Source: Bacillus sp. SLBN-46 (GTDB lineage Bacteria > Bacillota > Bacilli > Bacillales > Cytobacillaceae). Taken from it: a DNA stretch of 64,000 bases. This document shows, piece by piece, positions 47,381 through 54,662 of this stretch. The position numbers and the translations under genes were made by a program. The first letter of the stretch is position 1. Each line of letters opens with the position of its first letter. The DNA lies in NCBI RefSeq assembly GCF_031453555.1, contig NZ_JAVIZM010000001.1, positions 1,743,001 through 1,807,000 of the forward strand, given 5' to 3'. The notes under the pieces are model-generated. The model worked only from the letters and a program-made list of their open reading frames with translations. It was not told where the DNA came from and did no database searches.

Positions 47381-47554
47381 TGAAGGTAGAGGTGCGAGCT
47401 TCAAGAGTAGTGATTCTGAGAAGGGTGAGCTTCAAGGAAGAATCATGAAAGGGGATGTTCGCCGAAGTAAAGAAAGTCTCATTTCTTTCTTTGCTGGTCC
47501 TGTATTGAATAAATGCCGGATTGTCAAGACGCGTGTCTTGGAGAGCTATCTTAC
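47381..47554 (+). promoter_or_regulatory. Lysine riboswitch (L box)
   Basis: The conserved GAGGTGCGA, AGTAGTGATTC, GAAAGGGGATGTTCGCCGAA and GCTGGTCCTG segments occur in the order of the L box. The closing helix pairs AAGGTAG (47384-47390) with CTATCTT (47546-47552). Lysine binding favours the downstream terminator and shuts off lysC. A short frame beginning at 47445 runs through this RNA and is not a gene. Confidence 0.95.
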
Positions 47555-47586
47555 GTTATTTGTACAGGAATTTATTTTTCGTGTTC

Positions 47587-47620
47587 AAAAAGCAATGAGA
47601 TGCCTCTCATTGCTTTTTTA
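47587..47620 (+). terminator. Riboswitch-controlled terminator before lysC
   Basis: AAAAAGCAATGAGA pairs with TCTCATTGCTTTTT around TGCC and continues into a T-run. Confidence 0.9.
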
Positions 47621-47672
47621 TTTATGTTTTTGTAGCAAAATAGGTAGAGCATAACTGAAAGAAGGGGAAATG

Positions 47673-48887
47673 ATGGGCTTAGTTGTTCAAAAATTCGGGG
47701 GAACCTCCGTTGGCAGTGTAGAAAGAATTTTAAATGTAGCAGCCTGTGTAAAAGATGAAACAGAGAGAGGCAATAACGTTGTTGTCGTTGTTTCTGCTAT
47801 GGGAAAATCCACTGACAAGCTTGTTGGTCTAGCGAAGGAAATTTCCAGTCAACCTAATAAACGGGAAATGGATATGCTCCTTTCGACAGGCGAGCAGGTA
47901 ACCATCGCCTTATTATCCATGGCCTTAAATAAACAAGGTCTACCAGCGGTTTCCTATACAGGCTGGCAGGCGGGAATCGTAACTGAACCTGTCCATGGAA
48001 ATGCACGAATTTCAACTATCAAAACAGAATCCATTAAAAACCAACTTGCAGAAGGCAAGGTTGTTATTGTAGCCGGATTCCAAGGAATAACTGAAGATGG
48101 GGAAATCACAACTCTTGGTCGAGGGGGTTCTGATACGACAGCAGTTGCATTAGCAGCGGCGTTAAAAGCAGATAAATGTGATATTTACACGGATGTAACG
48201 GGTGTATTTACAACAGATCCGAGATATGTGAAAGAGGCACGTAAGTTATTATCCGTTTCCTATGACGAAATGTTGGAGCTTGCCAATCTCGGTGCAGGTG
48301 TACTGCATCCAAGAGCGGTAGAATTTGCTAAAAATTATCAAGTAAGACTTGGAGTTCGTTCAAGCATGGAGAAAATCGAAGGAACAGTCATTGAGGGGGA
48401 AGCAACAATGGAACAAAATTTAGTTGTACGTGGTGTCGCGTTTGAAGATGAAATTACAAAGGTTACCGTTTTAGGGTTAACCAATTCCTTAACCAGTTTA
48501 TCAACCATTTTTACTACTCTTGCTCAAAATCACATCAACGTTGATATTATTATTCAAAGCACAACAGAAGGAGGAACGGCTAATTTATCCTTCTCCATCC
48601 ATACCGATGATCTGTTAGAGACATTGAAGGTATTAGAAGACAATAAAGCTGTACTTGGCTATGAACAACTTGATGCAGAGAATAAACTAGCAAAGGTCTC
48701 CATTGTGGGTTCAGGCATGATATCTAATCCGGGTGTGGCTGCGAAAATGTTTGAAGTTCTTGCTTCAAATGGCATCCAAATCAAAATGGTCAGCACCTCT
48801 GAAATTAAAGTGTCTGCTGTTTTAGAAGAAAAGAATATGTTAAAAGCAGTTGAACTCCTCCACAGTGCATTTGAGCTTGGAAATTAA
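47673..48887 (+). CDS. lysC: Aspartokinase II (alpha subunit, with internal beta start)
   Basis: First step of the lysine branch, phosphorylation of aspartate. The catalytic domain starts KFGGTSVGS and continues with STGEQVTIALLSMAL and GFQGITEDGEITTLGRGGSDTTAVALAAAL. Two ACT domains follow from about residue 260. Of the two adjacent ATGs (47670, 47673) the second gives the family start M-G-L. An internal ATG at 48408 with ribosome site GAGGGGGA encodes the regulatory beta subunit, as in B. subtilis. Expression is controlled by the lysine riboswitch. Confidence 0.96.
   Translation: MGLVVQKFGGTSVGSVERILNVAACVKDETERGNNVVVVVSAMGKSTDKLVGLAKEISSQPNKREMDMLLSTGEQVTIALLSMALNKQGLPAVSYTGWQAGIVTEPVHGNARISTIKTESIKNQLAEGKVVIVAGFQGITEDGEITTLGRGGSDTTAVALAAALKADKCDIYTDVTGVFTTDPRYVKEARKLLSVSYDEMLELANLGAGVLHPRAVEFAKNYQVRLGVRSSMEKIEGTVIEGEATMEQNLVVRGVAFEDEITKVTVLGLTNSLTSLSTIFTTLAQNHINVDIIIQSTTEGGTANLSFSIHTDDLLETLKVLEDNKAVLGYEQLDAENKLAKVSIVGSGMISNPGVAAKMFEVLASNGIQIKMVSTSEIKVSAVLEEKNMLKAVELLHSAFELGN
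48408..48887 (+). CDS. Aspartokinase II beta subunit (internal in-frame start)
   Basis: ATG 48408 is codon 246 of LysC, the position where the B. subtilis beta subunit begins. It is preceded by GAGGGGGA seven bases upstream. The 159-residue product M-E-Q-N-L-V-V-R-G onward consists of the ACT domains that assemble with the alpha chain. The site is seen; translation is inferred from the known B. subtilis case. Confidence 0.7.
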   Translation: MEQNLVVRGVAFEDEITKVTVLGLTNSLTSLSTIFTTLAQNHINVDIIIQSTTEGGTANLSFSIHTDDLLETLKVLEDNKAVLGYEQLDAENKLAKVSIVGSGMISNPGVAAKMFEVLASNGIQIKMVSTSEIKVSAVLEEKNMLKAVELLHSAFELGN

Positions 48888-48892
48888 CAAAG

Positions 48893-48930
48893 AAGAGGCT
48901 GACTCGCTGGAATGTGAGTCAGCCTCTTTC
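48893..48930 (+). terminator. Terminator after lysC
   Basis: AAGAGGCTGACTC pairs perfectly with GAGTCAGCCTCTT, 13 bp, around a 10-nt loop. Confidence 0.85.
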
Positions 48931-48967
48931 CGATGTTCAAAGAAAGTATAGATTTCGACTTCGAGAA

Positions 48968-49093
48968 TTGTCTAGCTCCAGCGCCTAGCCCCTCGGGTCA
49001 AATAACCTTCGGCAATAAAAGTCTAAAGGCGGACTTTTCTTGCCGAAGAACATTTGCCTGTCGGGGCTGATCAAGGCGCTTGCGCTTTTCTTG
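48968..49093. repeat. Second large palindromic intergenic repeat
   Basis: Nested complementary blocks run from outside to inside: AGCGCCT/AGGCGCT (48980-48986 and 49074-49080), GCCCC/GGGGC, CTTCGGCAA/TTGCCGAAG, and AAAAGTC/GACTTTT around TAAAGGCG. The whole can fold into one long hairpin. It resembles a dispersed repeat I associate with Bacillaceae genomes and differs in sequence from the element before phoP. It abuts the yslB stop codon, so it may form the end of both the lysC and yslB transcripts. Confidence 0.7.
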
Positions 49094-49552
49094 TTAAATT
49101 TGATCCTTTCGATCCCATTTAACAGTAAATTGGACTTTGTTTGCTTTTTTTACAGGGTGTTCAAACGCTTCGGCAATCACTTCTTTTTGCAGTTCAATTT
49201 GTTGGGCAAGGAAGCCGGCTTCGAGTTGGAAGAAGTGCTCTGCTTTTGATTTTACACGAGAAACAATGAGTGGGCTTATTAGTTCGAATTCAATTTCATT
49301 TTTCGTCTCTTTTATTATTTCAAGCTGTCCCCACGAAGCATTTGTAAAAAACTCAACTAATGTTTCGTGGTCAGGTAATGGGAACTTTCGTGCAAGACGT
49401 TTTCCTGCCCAGTATAAGATTTCAGGCGTGTCTTTGCCAAGGATCTCTGGCAAAAGGTATTCCCTAATGATTTCATACCCAAACATTGAAATGGTTCTTG
49501 GTTCTGGCTCTTCATTATTCAAATGTTGATTAACGGCTGTACTTTCTTTCAC
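49094..49552 (-). CDS. yslB: DUF2507 family protein YslB
   Basis: A 152-residue soluble protein of the YslB/DUF2507 family, related to the V4R/TRAPP-like ligand-binding fold. It has FGYEIIREYLLPEILGKDTPEILYWAGKRLARKF near 24-57 and a C-terminal helical part. The B. subtilis member is uncharacterised. The start follows AAAGAGGGGAAGC on the minus strand. It separates lysC from the sdh operon, as in B. subtilis. A long frame on the opposite strand is a shadow. Confidence 0.88.
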   Translation of the reverse strand: MKESTAVNQHLNNEEPEPRTISMFGYEIIREYLLPEILGKDTPEILYWAGKRLARKFPLPDHETLVEFFTNASWGQLEIIKETKNEIEFELISPLIVSRVKSKAEHFFQLEAGFLAQQIELQKEVIAEAFEHPVKKANKVQFTVKWDRKDQI

Positions 49553-49636
49553 AAGCTTCCCCTCTTTCTATCATTCTATTATATACAATTTGATTTATTT
49601 TTCAGTACTGAATTGCTGAAAATGTGAATAAATCCT

Positions 49637-49914
49637 TTTGTGAATGTTATATTATTTCGGAATATCTTATCTTATTTATCATCATAATTATCTTATCCGT
49701 TTGGGGAGAAATACCAACCGTAAGATGTTGGTAATTAAATGTAATAATATGGGTTGTATGGGGAAATGAAGCAGTTGTTTTTCTGAAAAAGGTACTATCC
49801 TATTATAATATCAATATATTTTAAAAATTTTATTTTTTAATAAAGATTGTGTATCCGTTTTCTTGACGCTCTATGTCGATGGGAGTAAAATGGACATGTC
49901 ACATTATTGTCACA
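49637..49914 (+). promoter_or_regulatory. sdhCAB upstream region with promoter and operator-like repeats
   Basis: A sigma-A promoter TTGACG (49863-49868), 17 bp, TAAAAT (49886-49891) gives a start near 49898. There the direct repeat TGTCACA occurs at 49897-49903 and 49908-49914, 11 bp apart. Further upstream are TTTGTGAAT (49637-49645), identical to the ResD consensus, with a partial copy TGTGAAT at 49623-49629, and a hairpin ACCAAC/GTTGGT near 49712-49732. I see no gene in 49553-49997. Confidence 0.45.
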
Positions 49915-49997
49915 GTAGTATTGGGTTAAGTTTCTTTAAGGGGTACATAGAAGAAAGAGCTTAACATCATTTTTTAAAAATTAAGGGGGGTAAATGT

Positions 49998-50609
49998 ATG
50001 GCGGGGAATCGAGAGTTTGCTAATCGCAGATTACATTCGTTGCTAGGGGTCATTCCGATAGGAGTGTTTCTTACACAGCATCTTGTAGTCAACCATTTTA
50101 TCACTGGAGGTCCAGAGTCCTTCAATAAGGCTGCAGGCTTCATGGGAAGTCTACCATTCCGCATTGTCTTAGAAACTGTAATTATTTATTTACCATTGCT
50201 TTTTCATGCAATCTATGGACTTTATATTGCTTTTACCGCTAAAAGTAATGTAAAAAGATTTGGTTTCTTTAGGAACTGGATGTTCATGCTTCAACGTGTA
50301 TCAGGCGTAATCACGCTCATCTTTATTACGTGGCACGTTTGGCAAACACGTGTAGCAGCGGCATTTGGTGCGGAAGTATCCTATGATATGATGCATAATA
50401 TTCTATCATCACCATTTATGTTTGTTTTCTATTTAGTGGGAATCCTTTCAGCTATTTTCCACTTTGCAAACGGACTTTGGTCCTTCTTTGTTAGCTGGGG
50501 GATCACAGTATCACCTCGCTCACAAGTTATTTCTACATACGTGACCGTTGGTGTTTTTATTGTTCTTTCTTTCATTGGAATTCAAACACTTATCGCATTT
50601 GTTCAATAA
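49998..50609 (+). CDS. sdhC: Succinate dehydrogenase cytochrome b558 subunit
   Basis: Membrane anchor of complex II. The 203 residues have five membrane helices (about 15-30, 57-80, 92-115, 133-160, 175-198) and conserved histidines within them, for example in TQHLVVNH, LFHAIYG, TWHVWQT and FHFANGL, that bind the two haems. It passes electrons to menaquinone. The ATG follows AAGGGGGG. sdhA follows after 55 bp. Confidence 0.95.
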   Translation: MAGNREFANRRLHSLLGVIPIGVFLTQHLVVNHFITGGPESFNKAAGFMGSLPFRIVLETVIIYLPLLFHAIYGLYIAFTAKSNVKRFGFFRNWMFMLQRVSGVITLIFITWHVWQTRVAAAFGAEVSYDMMHNILSSPFMFVFYLVGILSAIFHFANGLWSFFVSWGITVSPRSQVISTYVTVGVFIVLSFIGIQTLIAFVQ

Positions 50610-50664
50610 CTAGTTAATGGTCGGAAAAATATAGTATTTTTTGGATTAAGGGAGTGAGTCACGA

Positions 50665-52416
50665 ATGAGTAAAGGTAAAGTGATCGTAGTCGGCGGCGGT
50701 TTAGCTGGCTTAATGGCTACCATCAAGGCTGCAGAATCAGGAACTCCGGTAGAGCTTTTTTCTCTTGTTCCGGTTAAACGTTCTCACTCTGTTTGTGCCC
50801 AAGGCGGTATTAATGGAGCAGTAAACACAAAAGGTGAAGGGGATTCCCCGTGGATTCACTTTGACGATACGATTTATGGCGGAGACTTTTTAGCGAATCA
50901 ACCGCCAGTTAAAGCCATGTGTGATGCAGCACCTGGTATTATCAATTTATTTGACCGGATGGGTGTTATGTTCAACCGTACACCAGAGGGTCTTTTAGAC
51001 TTCCGCCGTTTTGGAGGAACACAACATCACCGTACAGCTTTTGCTGGTGCGACAACTGGTCAGCAATTGTTATATGCATTAGATGAGCAAGTTCGCCGCC
51101 ATGAAGTGGACGGATTAGTTACAAAATATGAAGGCTGGGAATTCCTTGGTGCGGTCGTTGACGATGAAGGCGTTTGCCGTGGGATTGTTGCTCAGGACTT
51201 AAAAACAATGGAAATTAAATCATTTTCCGCGGATGCAGTCATTATGGCAACCGGTGGACCTGGAATTATTTTCGGTAAGTCAACAAACTCTGTAATAAAT
51301 ACAGGTTCCGCTGCTTCTATTGTTTATCAGCAGGGTGCATATTATGCAAACGGAGAAATGATTCAAATTCATCCAACTGCTATTCCTGGTGATGATAAGC
51401 TTCGTTTAATGAGTGAGTCCGCTCGTGGTGAAGGTGGTCGTATTTGGACGTACAAAGACGGAAAACCTTGGTATTTCCTAGAAGAAAAATATCCAGCTTA
51501 TGGAAACCTAGTTCCACGTGATATTGCGACACGTGAAATCTTTGATGTCTGCGTTAGTCAGAAACTTGGAATTAACGGCGAAAACATGGTTTTCCTTGAT
51601 TTATCTCATAAGGATCCACATGAATTGGATGTAAAACTGGGTGGAATCATTGAAATTTATGAAAAGTTCATGGGAGATAATCCACGTAAAGTCCCAATGA
51701 AGATCTTCCCAGCTGTTCACTACTCAATGGGTGGACTATGGGTTGATTATGATCAAATGACAAGTATCCCGGGTCTATTTGCTGCTGGTGAGTGTGATTA
51801 TTCACAACACGGTGCTAATCGATTAGGTGCAAACTCCTTGCTTTCAGCTGTATACGGTGGAATGGTTGCAGGACCAAATGCAGTTAAATATATCAGCGGC
51901 CTTGAGAAGAGTTCTGATGCTGTATCTTCTACTGTTTTTGACCGTCATGTGAAGGAACAGGAAGAAAAGTGGAATTCGGTCATGTCACTGAACGGTACAG
52001 AAAATGCCTACATCCTTCATAAGGAACTAGGTGAATGGATGACAGATAACGTAACTGTTGTTCGTTACAATGACAAACTGTTAAAGACAGATGAAAAGAT
52101 TCAAGAGCTACTAGAGCGCTATCAAAATATTAATATCAACGATACATCGAAATGGAGCAACCAAGGAGCTGCGTTCACTAGACAGTTACAAAATATGCTT
52201 CAATTAGCACGTGTTATTACAATCGGAGCGTATAACCGTAATGAGAGCCGTGGTGCTCACTATAAACCAGAATTCCCTGAGCGTAACGATGAAGAGTTTA
52301 TGAAAACAACAATGGCGAAATTTGTTGATGCTAAATCAGCTCCAGCCTTCCATTATGAAGAGATTGATGTATCGTTAATTAAGCCACGGAAACGAGATTA
52401 CACTACAAAGCATTAA
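50665..52416 (+). CDS. sdhA: Succinate dehydrogenase flavoprotein subunit
   Basis: Oxidises succinate to fumarate. The 583 residues start with the FAD-binding KVIVVGGGLAGLMATIKAAE. SHSVCAQGGINGA near 44-56 contains the histidine that binds FAD covalently. The catalytic region HPTAIPGDDKLRLMSESARGEGG is near 232-254, and the C-terminal NRNESRGAHYKPEFPERND near 524. The ATG follows AAGGGAGTGA. Intact and of normal length. Confidence 0.97.
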   Translation: MSKGKVIVVGGGLAGLMATIKAAESGTPVELFSLVPVKRSHSVCAQGGINGAVNTKGEGDSPWIHFDDTIYGGDFLANQPPVKAMCDAAPGIINLFDRMGVMFNRTPEGLLDFRRFGGTQHHRTAFAGATTGQQLLYALDEQVRRHEVDGLVTKYEGWEFLGAVVDDEGVCRGIVAQDLKTMEIKSFSADAVIMATGGPGIIFGKSTNSVINTGSAASIVYQQGAYYANGEMIQIHPTAIPGDDKLRLMSESARGEGGRIWTYKDGKPWYFLEEKYPAYGNLVPRDIATREIFDVCVSQKLGINGENMVFLDLSHKDPHELDVKLGGIIEIYEKFMGDNPRKVPMKIFPAVHYSMGGLWVDYDQMTSIPGLFAAGECDYSQHGANRLGANSLLSAVYGGMVAGPNAVKYISGLEKSSDAVSSTVFDRHVKEQEEKWNSVMSLNGTENAYILHKELGEWMTDNVTVVRYNDKLLKTDEKIQELLERYQNININDTSKWSNQGAAFTRQLQNMLQLARVITIGAYNRNESRGAHYKPEFPERNDEEFMKTTMAKFVDAKSAPAFHYEEIDVSLIKPRKRDYTTKH

Positions 52417-52437
52417 TAGAAAGGGGAGTGGGTAATA

Positions 52438-53199
52438 ATGTCTGAAAATAAAACAGTTAAGTTTCTAGTTATGCGTCAGGATACACCGGATTCTACTCCT
52501 TACGAGGAGGAATTTGAGGTTCCATATCGTCCAAATATGAACGTCATTTCTGCTTTGATGGAAATTCGTAAGAATCCTGTGAACGCAAAGGGACAAGCCT
52601 CTACCCCAATCACTTGGGAAATGAACTGTCTCGAAGAAGTCTGTGGTGCTTGTTCAATGGTTATTAACGGTAAGCCTCGTCAATCCTGTTCGGCATTGAT
52701 TGATCAATTAGAGCAGCCTATTCGTTTAGAGCCAATGAGAACATTCCCAGTTGTGAGGGACCTTGCGGTAGACCGAAGCAGAATGTTTGATGCTTTAAAG
52801 AAAGTGAAGGCATGGATTCCTATTGATGGAACATACGACTTAGGACCAGGACCTCGTATGCCAGAGAAAAAGCGTCAGTGGGCTTATGAGCTTTCAAAGT
52901 GTATGACATGTGGTGTCTGCCTAGAGGCATGTCCAAATGTGAACAGTAAATCTGACTTTATCGGGCCGCAGCCACTTTCTCAGGTTCGCCTATTTAACGC
53001 ACATCCTACAGGGGAAATGAATAAGGCTGAGCGTTTAGAAGCAATCATGGGTGAGGGTGGTCTTGCCAACTGTGGTAACTCACAAAACTGTGTTCAATCT
53101 TGTCCAAAAGGTATTCCGTTGACTACCTCCATTGCTGCATTGAACCGTGACACCACTTTCCAATCGTTTAGAAACTTCTTTGGAAGTGACCATAGTTAA
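52438..53199 (+). CDS. sdhB: Succinate dehydrogenase iron-sulfur subunit
   Basis: Electron-transfer subunit of complex II with three clusters: the [2Fe-2S] cysteines in CLEEVCGACSMV and CSAL (about 62-88), the [4Fe-4S] motif CMTCGVCLEACP (about 154-165), and the [3Fe-4S] cysteines in CGNSQNC and SCPKGIP (about 211-226). It is 253 residues long and follows sdhA after 21 bp, with AAAGGGGAGTG upstream of its ATG. A strong terminator follows. Confidence 0.97.
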   Translation: MSENKTVKFLVMRQDTPDSTPYEEEFEVPYRPNMNVISALMEIRKNPVNAKGQASTPITWEMNCLEEVCGACSMVINGKPRQSCSALIDQLEQPIRLEPMRTFPVVRDLAVDRSRMFDALKKVKAWIPIDGTYDLGPGPRMPEKKRQWAYELSKCMTCGVCLEACPNVNSKSDFIGPQPLSQVRLFNAHPTGEMNKAERLEAIMGEGGLANCGNSQNCVQSCPKGIPLTTSIAALNRDTTFQSFRNFFGSDHS

Positions 53200-53236
53200 T
53201 AAGTTTAAGGTATTTAGTGCCTATGATTTCAAGTTT

Positions 53237-53275
53237 AAAACCTTCTTTTCTAGTATGAAAAGGAGGTTTTTTCGT
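53237..53275 (+). terminator. Terminator after sdhB
   Basis: AAAACCTTCTTTTC pairs with GAAAAGGAGGTTTT (one G-U pair) around TAGTAT and continues into Ts. Confidence 0.85.
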
Positions 53276-53343
53276 TTTAAATGCCGACGGATACTTTGTT
53301 ATACTATACATATCATTACCATTAAAAATAGGGAGGGGATCTA

Positions 53344-53925
53344 TTGAAATCAAAACTTCCACTGCTCATTATAGTAATAGGTGTTATTGTATTAGGAATC
53401 GGCATTTGGCAGCTAATTGATGGTAAGCTCCAAACAAATGATTCACTGCAGAAAGCAAAAGAATTAGTTTCAAAGCAGACAGTGGATACACATGAAAGGA
53501 AGAAAACCGATAGCCCACCCCCACAAACGGGTGAAACAGTTGGATTATTAGCCATTCCCAAAATTAAAGCTGAACTAGCTATTATCGAAGGAACAGATCC
53601 GGATGACCTTGAGAAGGGGGTCGGACATTATAAAGGCTCTTTTTACCCTGGTGACGCGGGGCAGATAGTTTTATCAGGACATAGGGATACGGTATTTCGG
53701 CGATTAGGGGAGCTGAAAATAGGTGATTCACTAAAGATGCAAATGCCCTATGGAAATTTCACCTATGAAATTACCCACACTAAAATTGTTAAGTCAAATG
53801 ATACAAGTATTATTACCCTCCAAAAGCAGAAAGAAGAACTCATCGTAACCACCTGCTATCCATTTCGGTATGTGGGAAATGCACCAAAACGATATATCAT
53901 TTATGCGAAGCTCACAGGTTCCTAA
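53344..53925 (+). CDS. Sortase (class D-like)
   Basis: Membrane-bound transpeptidase, 193 residues. An N-terminal membrane anchor (about 5-25) and a low-complexity linker lead to the sortase barrel. The catalytic residues are His113 (SGHRDT), Cys171 (TTCYPF) and Arg183 (PKRY). The TTCYPF and LLAIPKI motifs fit class D sortases of Bacillus. The start is TTG after GGGAGGGGAT. No LPxTG-type substrate is encoded nearby. In B. subtilis ysmA occupies this place, so this is a local substitution. Confidence 0.88.
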   Translation: MKSKLPLLIIVIGVIVLGIGIWQLIDGKLQTNDSLQKAKELVSKQTVDTHERKKTDSPPPQTGETVGLLAIPKIKAELAIIEGTDPDDLEKGVGHYKGSFYPGDAGQIVLSGHRDTVFRRLGELKIGDSLKMQMPYGNFTYEITHTKIVKSNDTSIITLQKQKEELIVTTCYPFRYVGNAPKRYIIYAKLTGS

Positions 53926-53967
53926 TTGTTAGGGCCTTTTTTTTATTTTCTTATAAGAAAAAAAGTC

Positions 53968-53995
53968 ACTACATTTGTATCGTTCACATAAGATA
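53968..53995 (+). promoter_or_regulatory. Sigma-K type promoter of gerE
   Basis: AC (53968-53969), 17 bp, then CATAAGATA (53987-53995) matches the sigma-K pattern AC-N16/17-CATANNNTA exactly. gerE is a late mother-cell gene under sigma-K in B. subtilis. Confidence 0.65.
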
Positions 53996-54057
53996 TGGTG
54001 ACTAAATATATACCCACCCCGTGTTCATAACTGGCGAGGCAAGGAGGGTTACATTAC

Positions 54058-54282
54058 TTGAAGGAGAATGATTATAATCACAAGCCGTTACTCACCAAAC
54101 GTGAAAGAGAAGTATTCGAATTACTAGTACAAGATAAAACAACGAAAGAAATCGCTGGTGAATTATTTATAAGCGAAAAAACGGTTCGAAATCACATATC
54201 GAATGCCATGCAAAAGCTTGGTGTTAAGGGGCGTTCACAAGCAGTTGTAGAGCTCCTTCGAATGGGAGAGCTAGAACTTTAA
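54058..54282 (+). CDS. gerE: Late mother-cell transcription regulator GerE
   Basis: A 74-residue LuxR-type DNA-binding protein with no receiver domain, which activates and represses coat genes in the sigma-K phase. Almost the whole chain is the helix-turn-helix domain [12 protein letters not shown] ... [36 protein letters not shown]. The start is TTG after AAGGAGGGT. It is nearly identical to B. subtilis GerE as I remember it. Confidence 0.97.
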   Translation: MKENDYNHKPLLTKREREVFELLVQDKTTKEIAGELFISEKTVRNHISNAMQKLGVKGRSQAVVELLRMGELEL

Positions 54283-54622
54283 ATATGACCGGCGTCCGTT
54301 TGGAGGCCGGCTCATATGTCTCAGACCATAAAAAGAGCTCTAATTTTTACCAATTATTTGATTATTAGTTGGTAATGTAAATTTACAATAAGTAAATGGA
54401 AAAATGTTCAAAATATATTGAAAAAATAATTAGTTAAATTTACAATGAAATTAGGATAAAAAATTCAATTCATTTATCTTAATTAGGGGCAAATTGCATT
54501 TTAACTAGATAAGATTGATTGTTCTTTTCAGCTTCAAAAGCAAAAGGGTGGACTTGAATTAGACCAAAACTATTGTTCTAAACGCAAGCCAAGATGGGAA
54601 ATATCCATCTTGGCTTTTTATA
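54283..54622 (+). other. AT-rich gap with a terminator-like hairpin upstream of the kinase
   Basis: After a GC-rich inverted repeat just behind gerE (ATGACCGGC/GCCGGCTCAT, about 54287-54317), the gap is AT-rich. It contains the palindrome TGTAAATTTACA (54376-54387) and a 12-bp direct repeat TAAATTTACAAT (54378-54389 and 54435-54446). GCCAAGATGG pairs with CCATCTTGGC at about 54589-54617, followed by five Ts and only some 40 bases before the kinase start. No gene is visible. An attenuated kinase leader or a small RNA is possible. Confidence 0.45.
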
Positions 54623-54662
54623 TAATGACTGGTTACTACGGGAAAGGAACTGATAAAGAGAG

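Noticed and set aside
47445-47654. A 69-codon ORF upstream of lysC
   Set aside because: It lies wholly within the lysine riboswitch and its terminator.
49137-49529. A 130-codon ORF on the + strand
   Set aside because: It is the shadow of yslB on the other strand and lacks a ribosome site.
54287-54317. gerE terminator
   Set aside because: The inverted repeat is good but has no T-run, so it is listed only as part of the gap.
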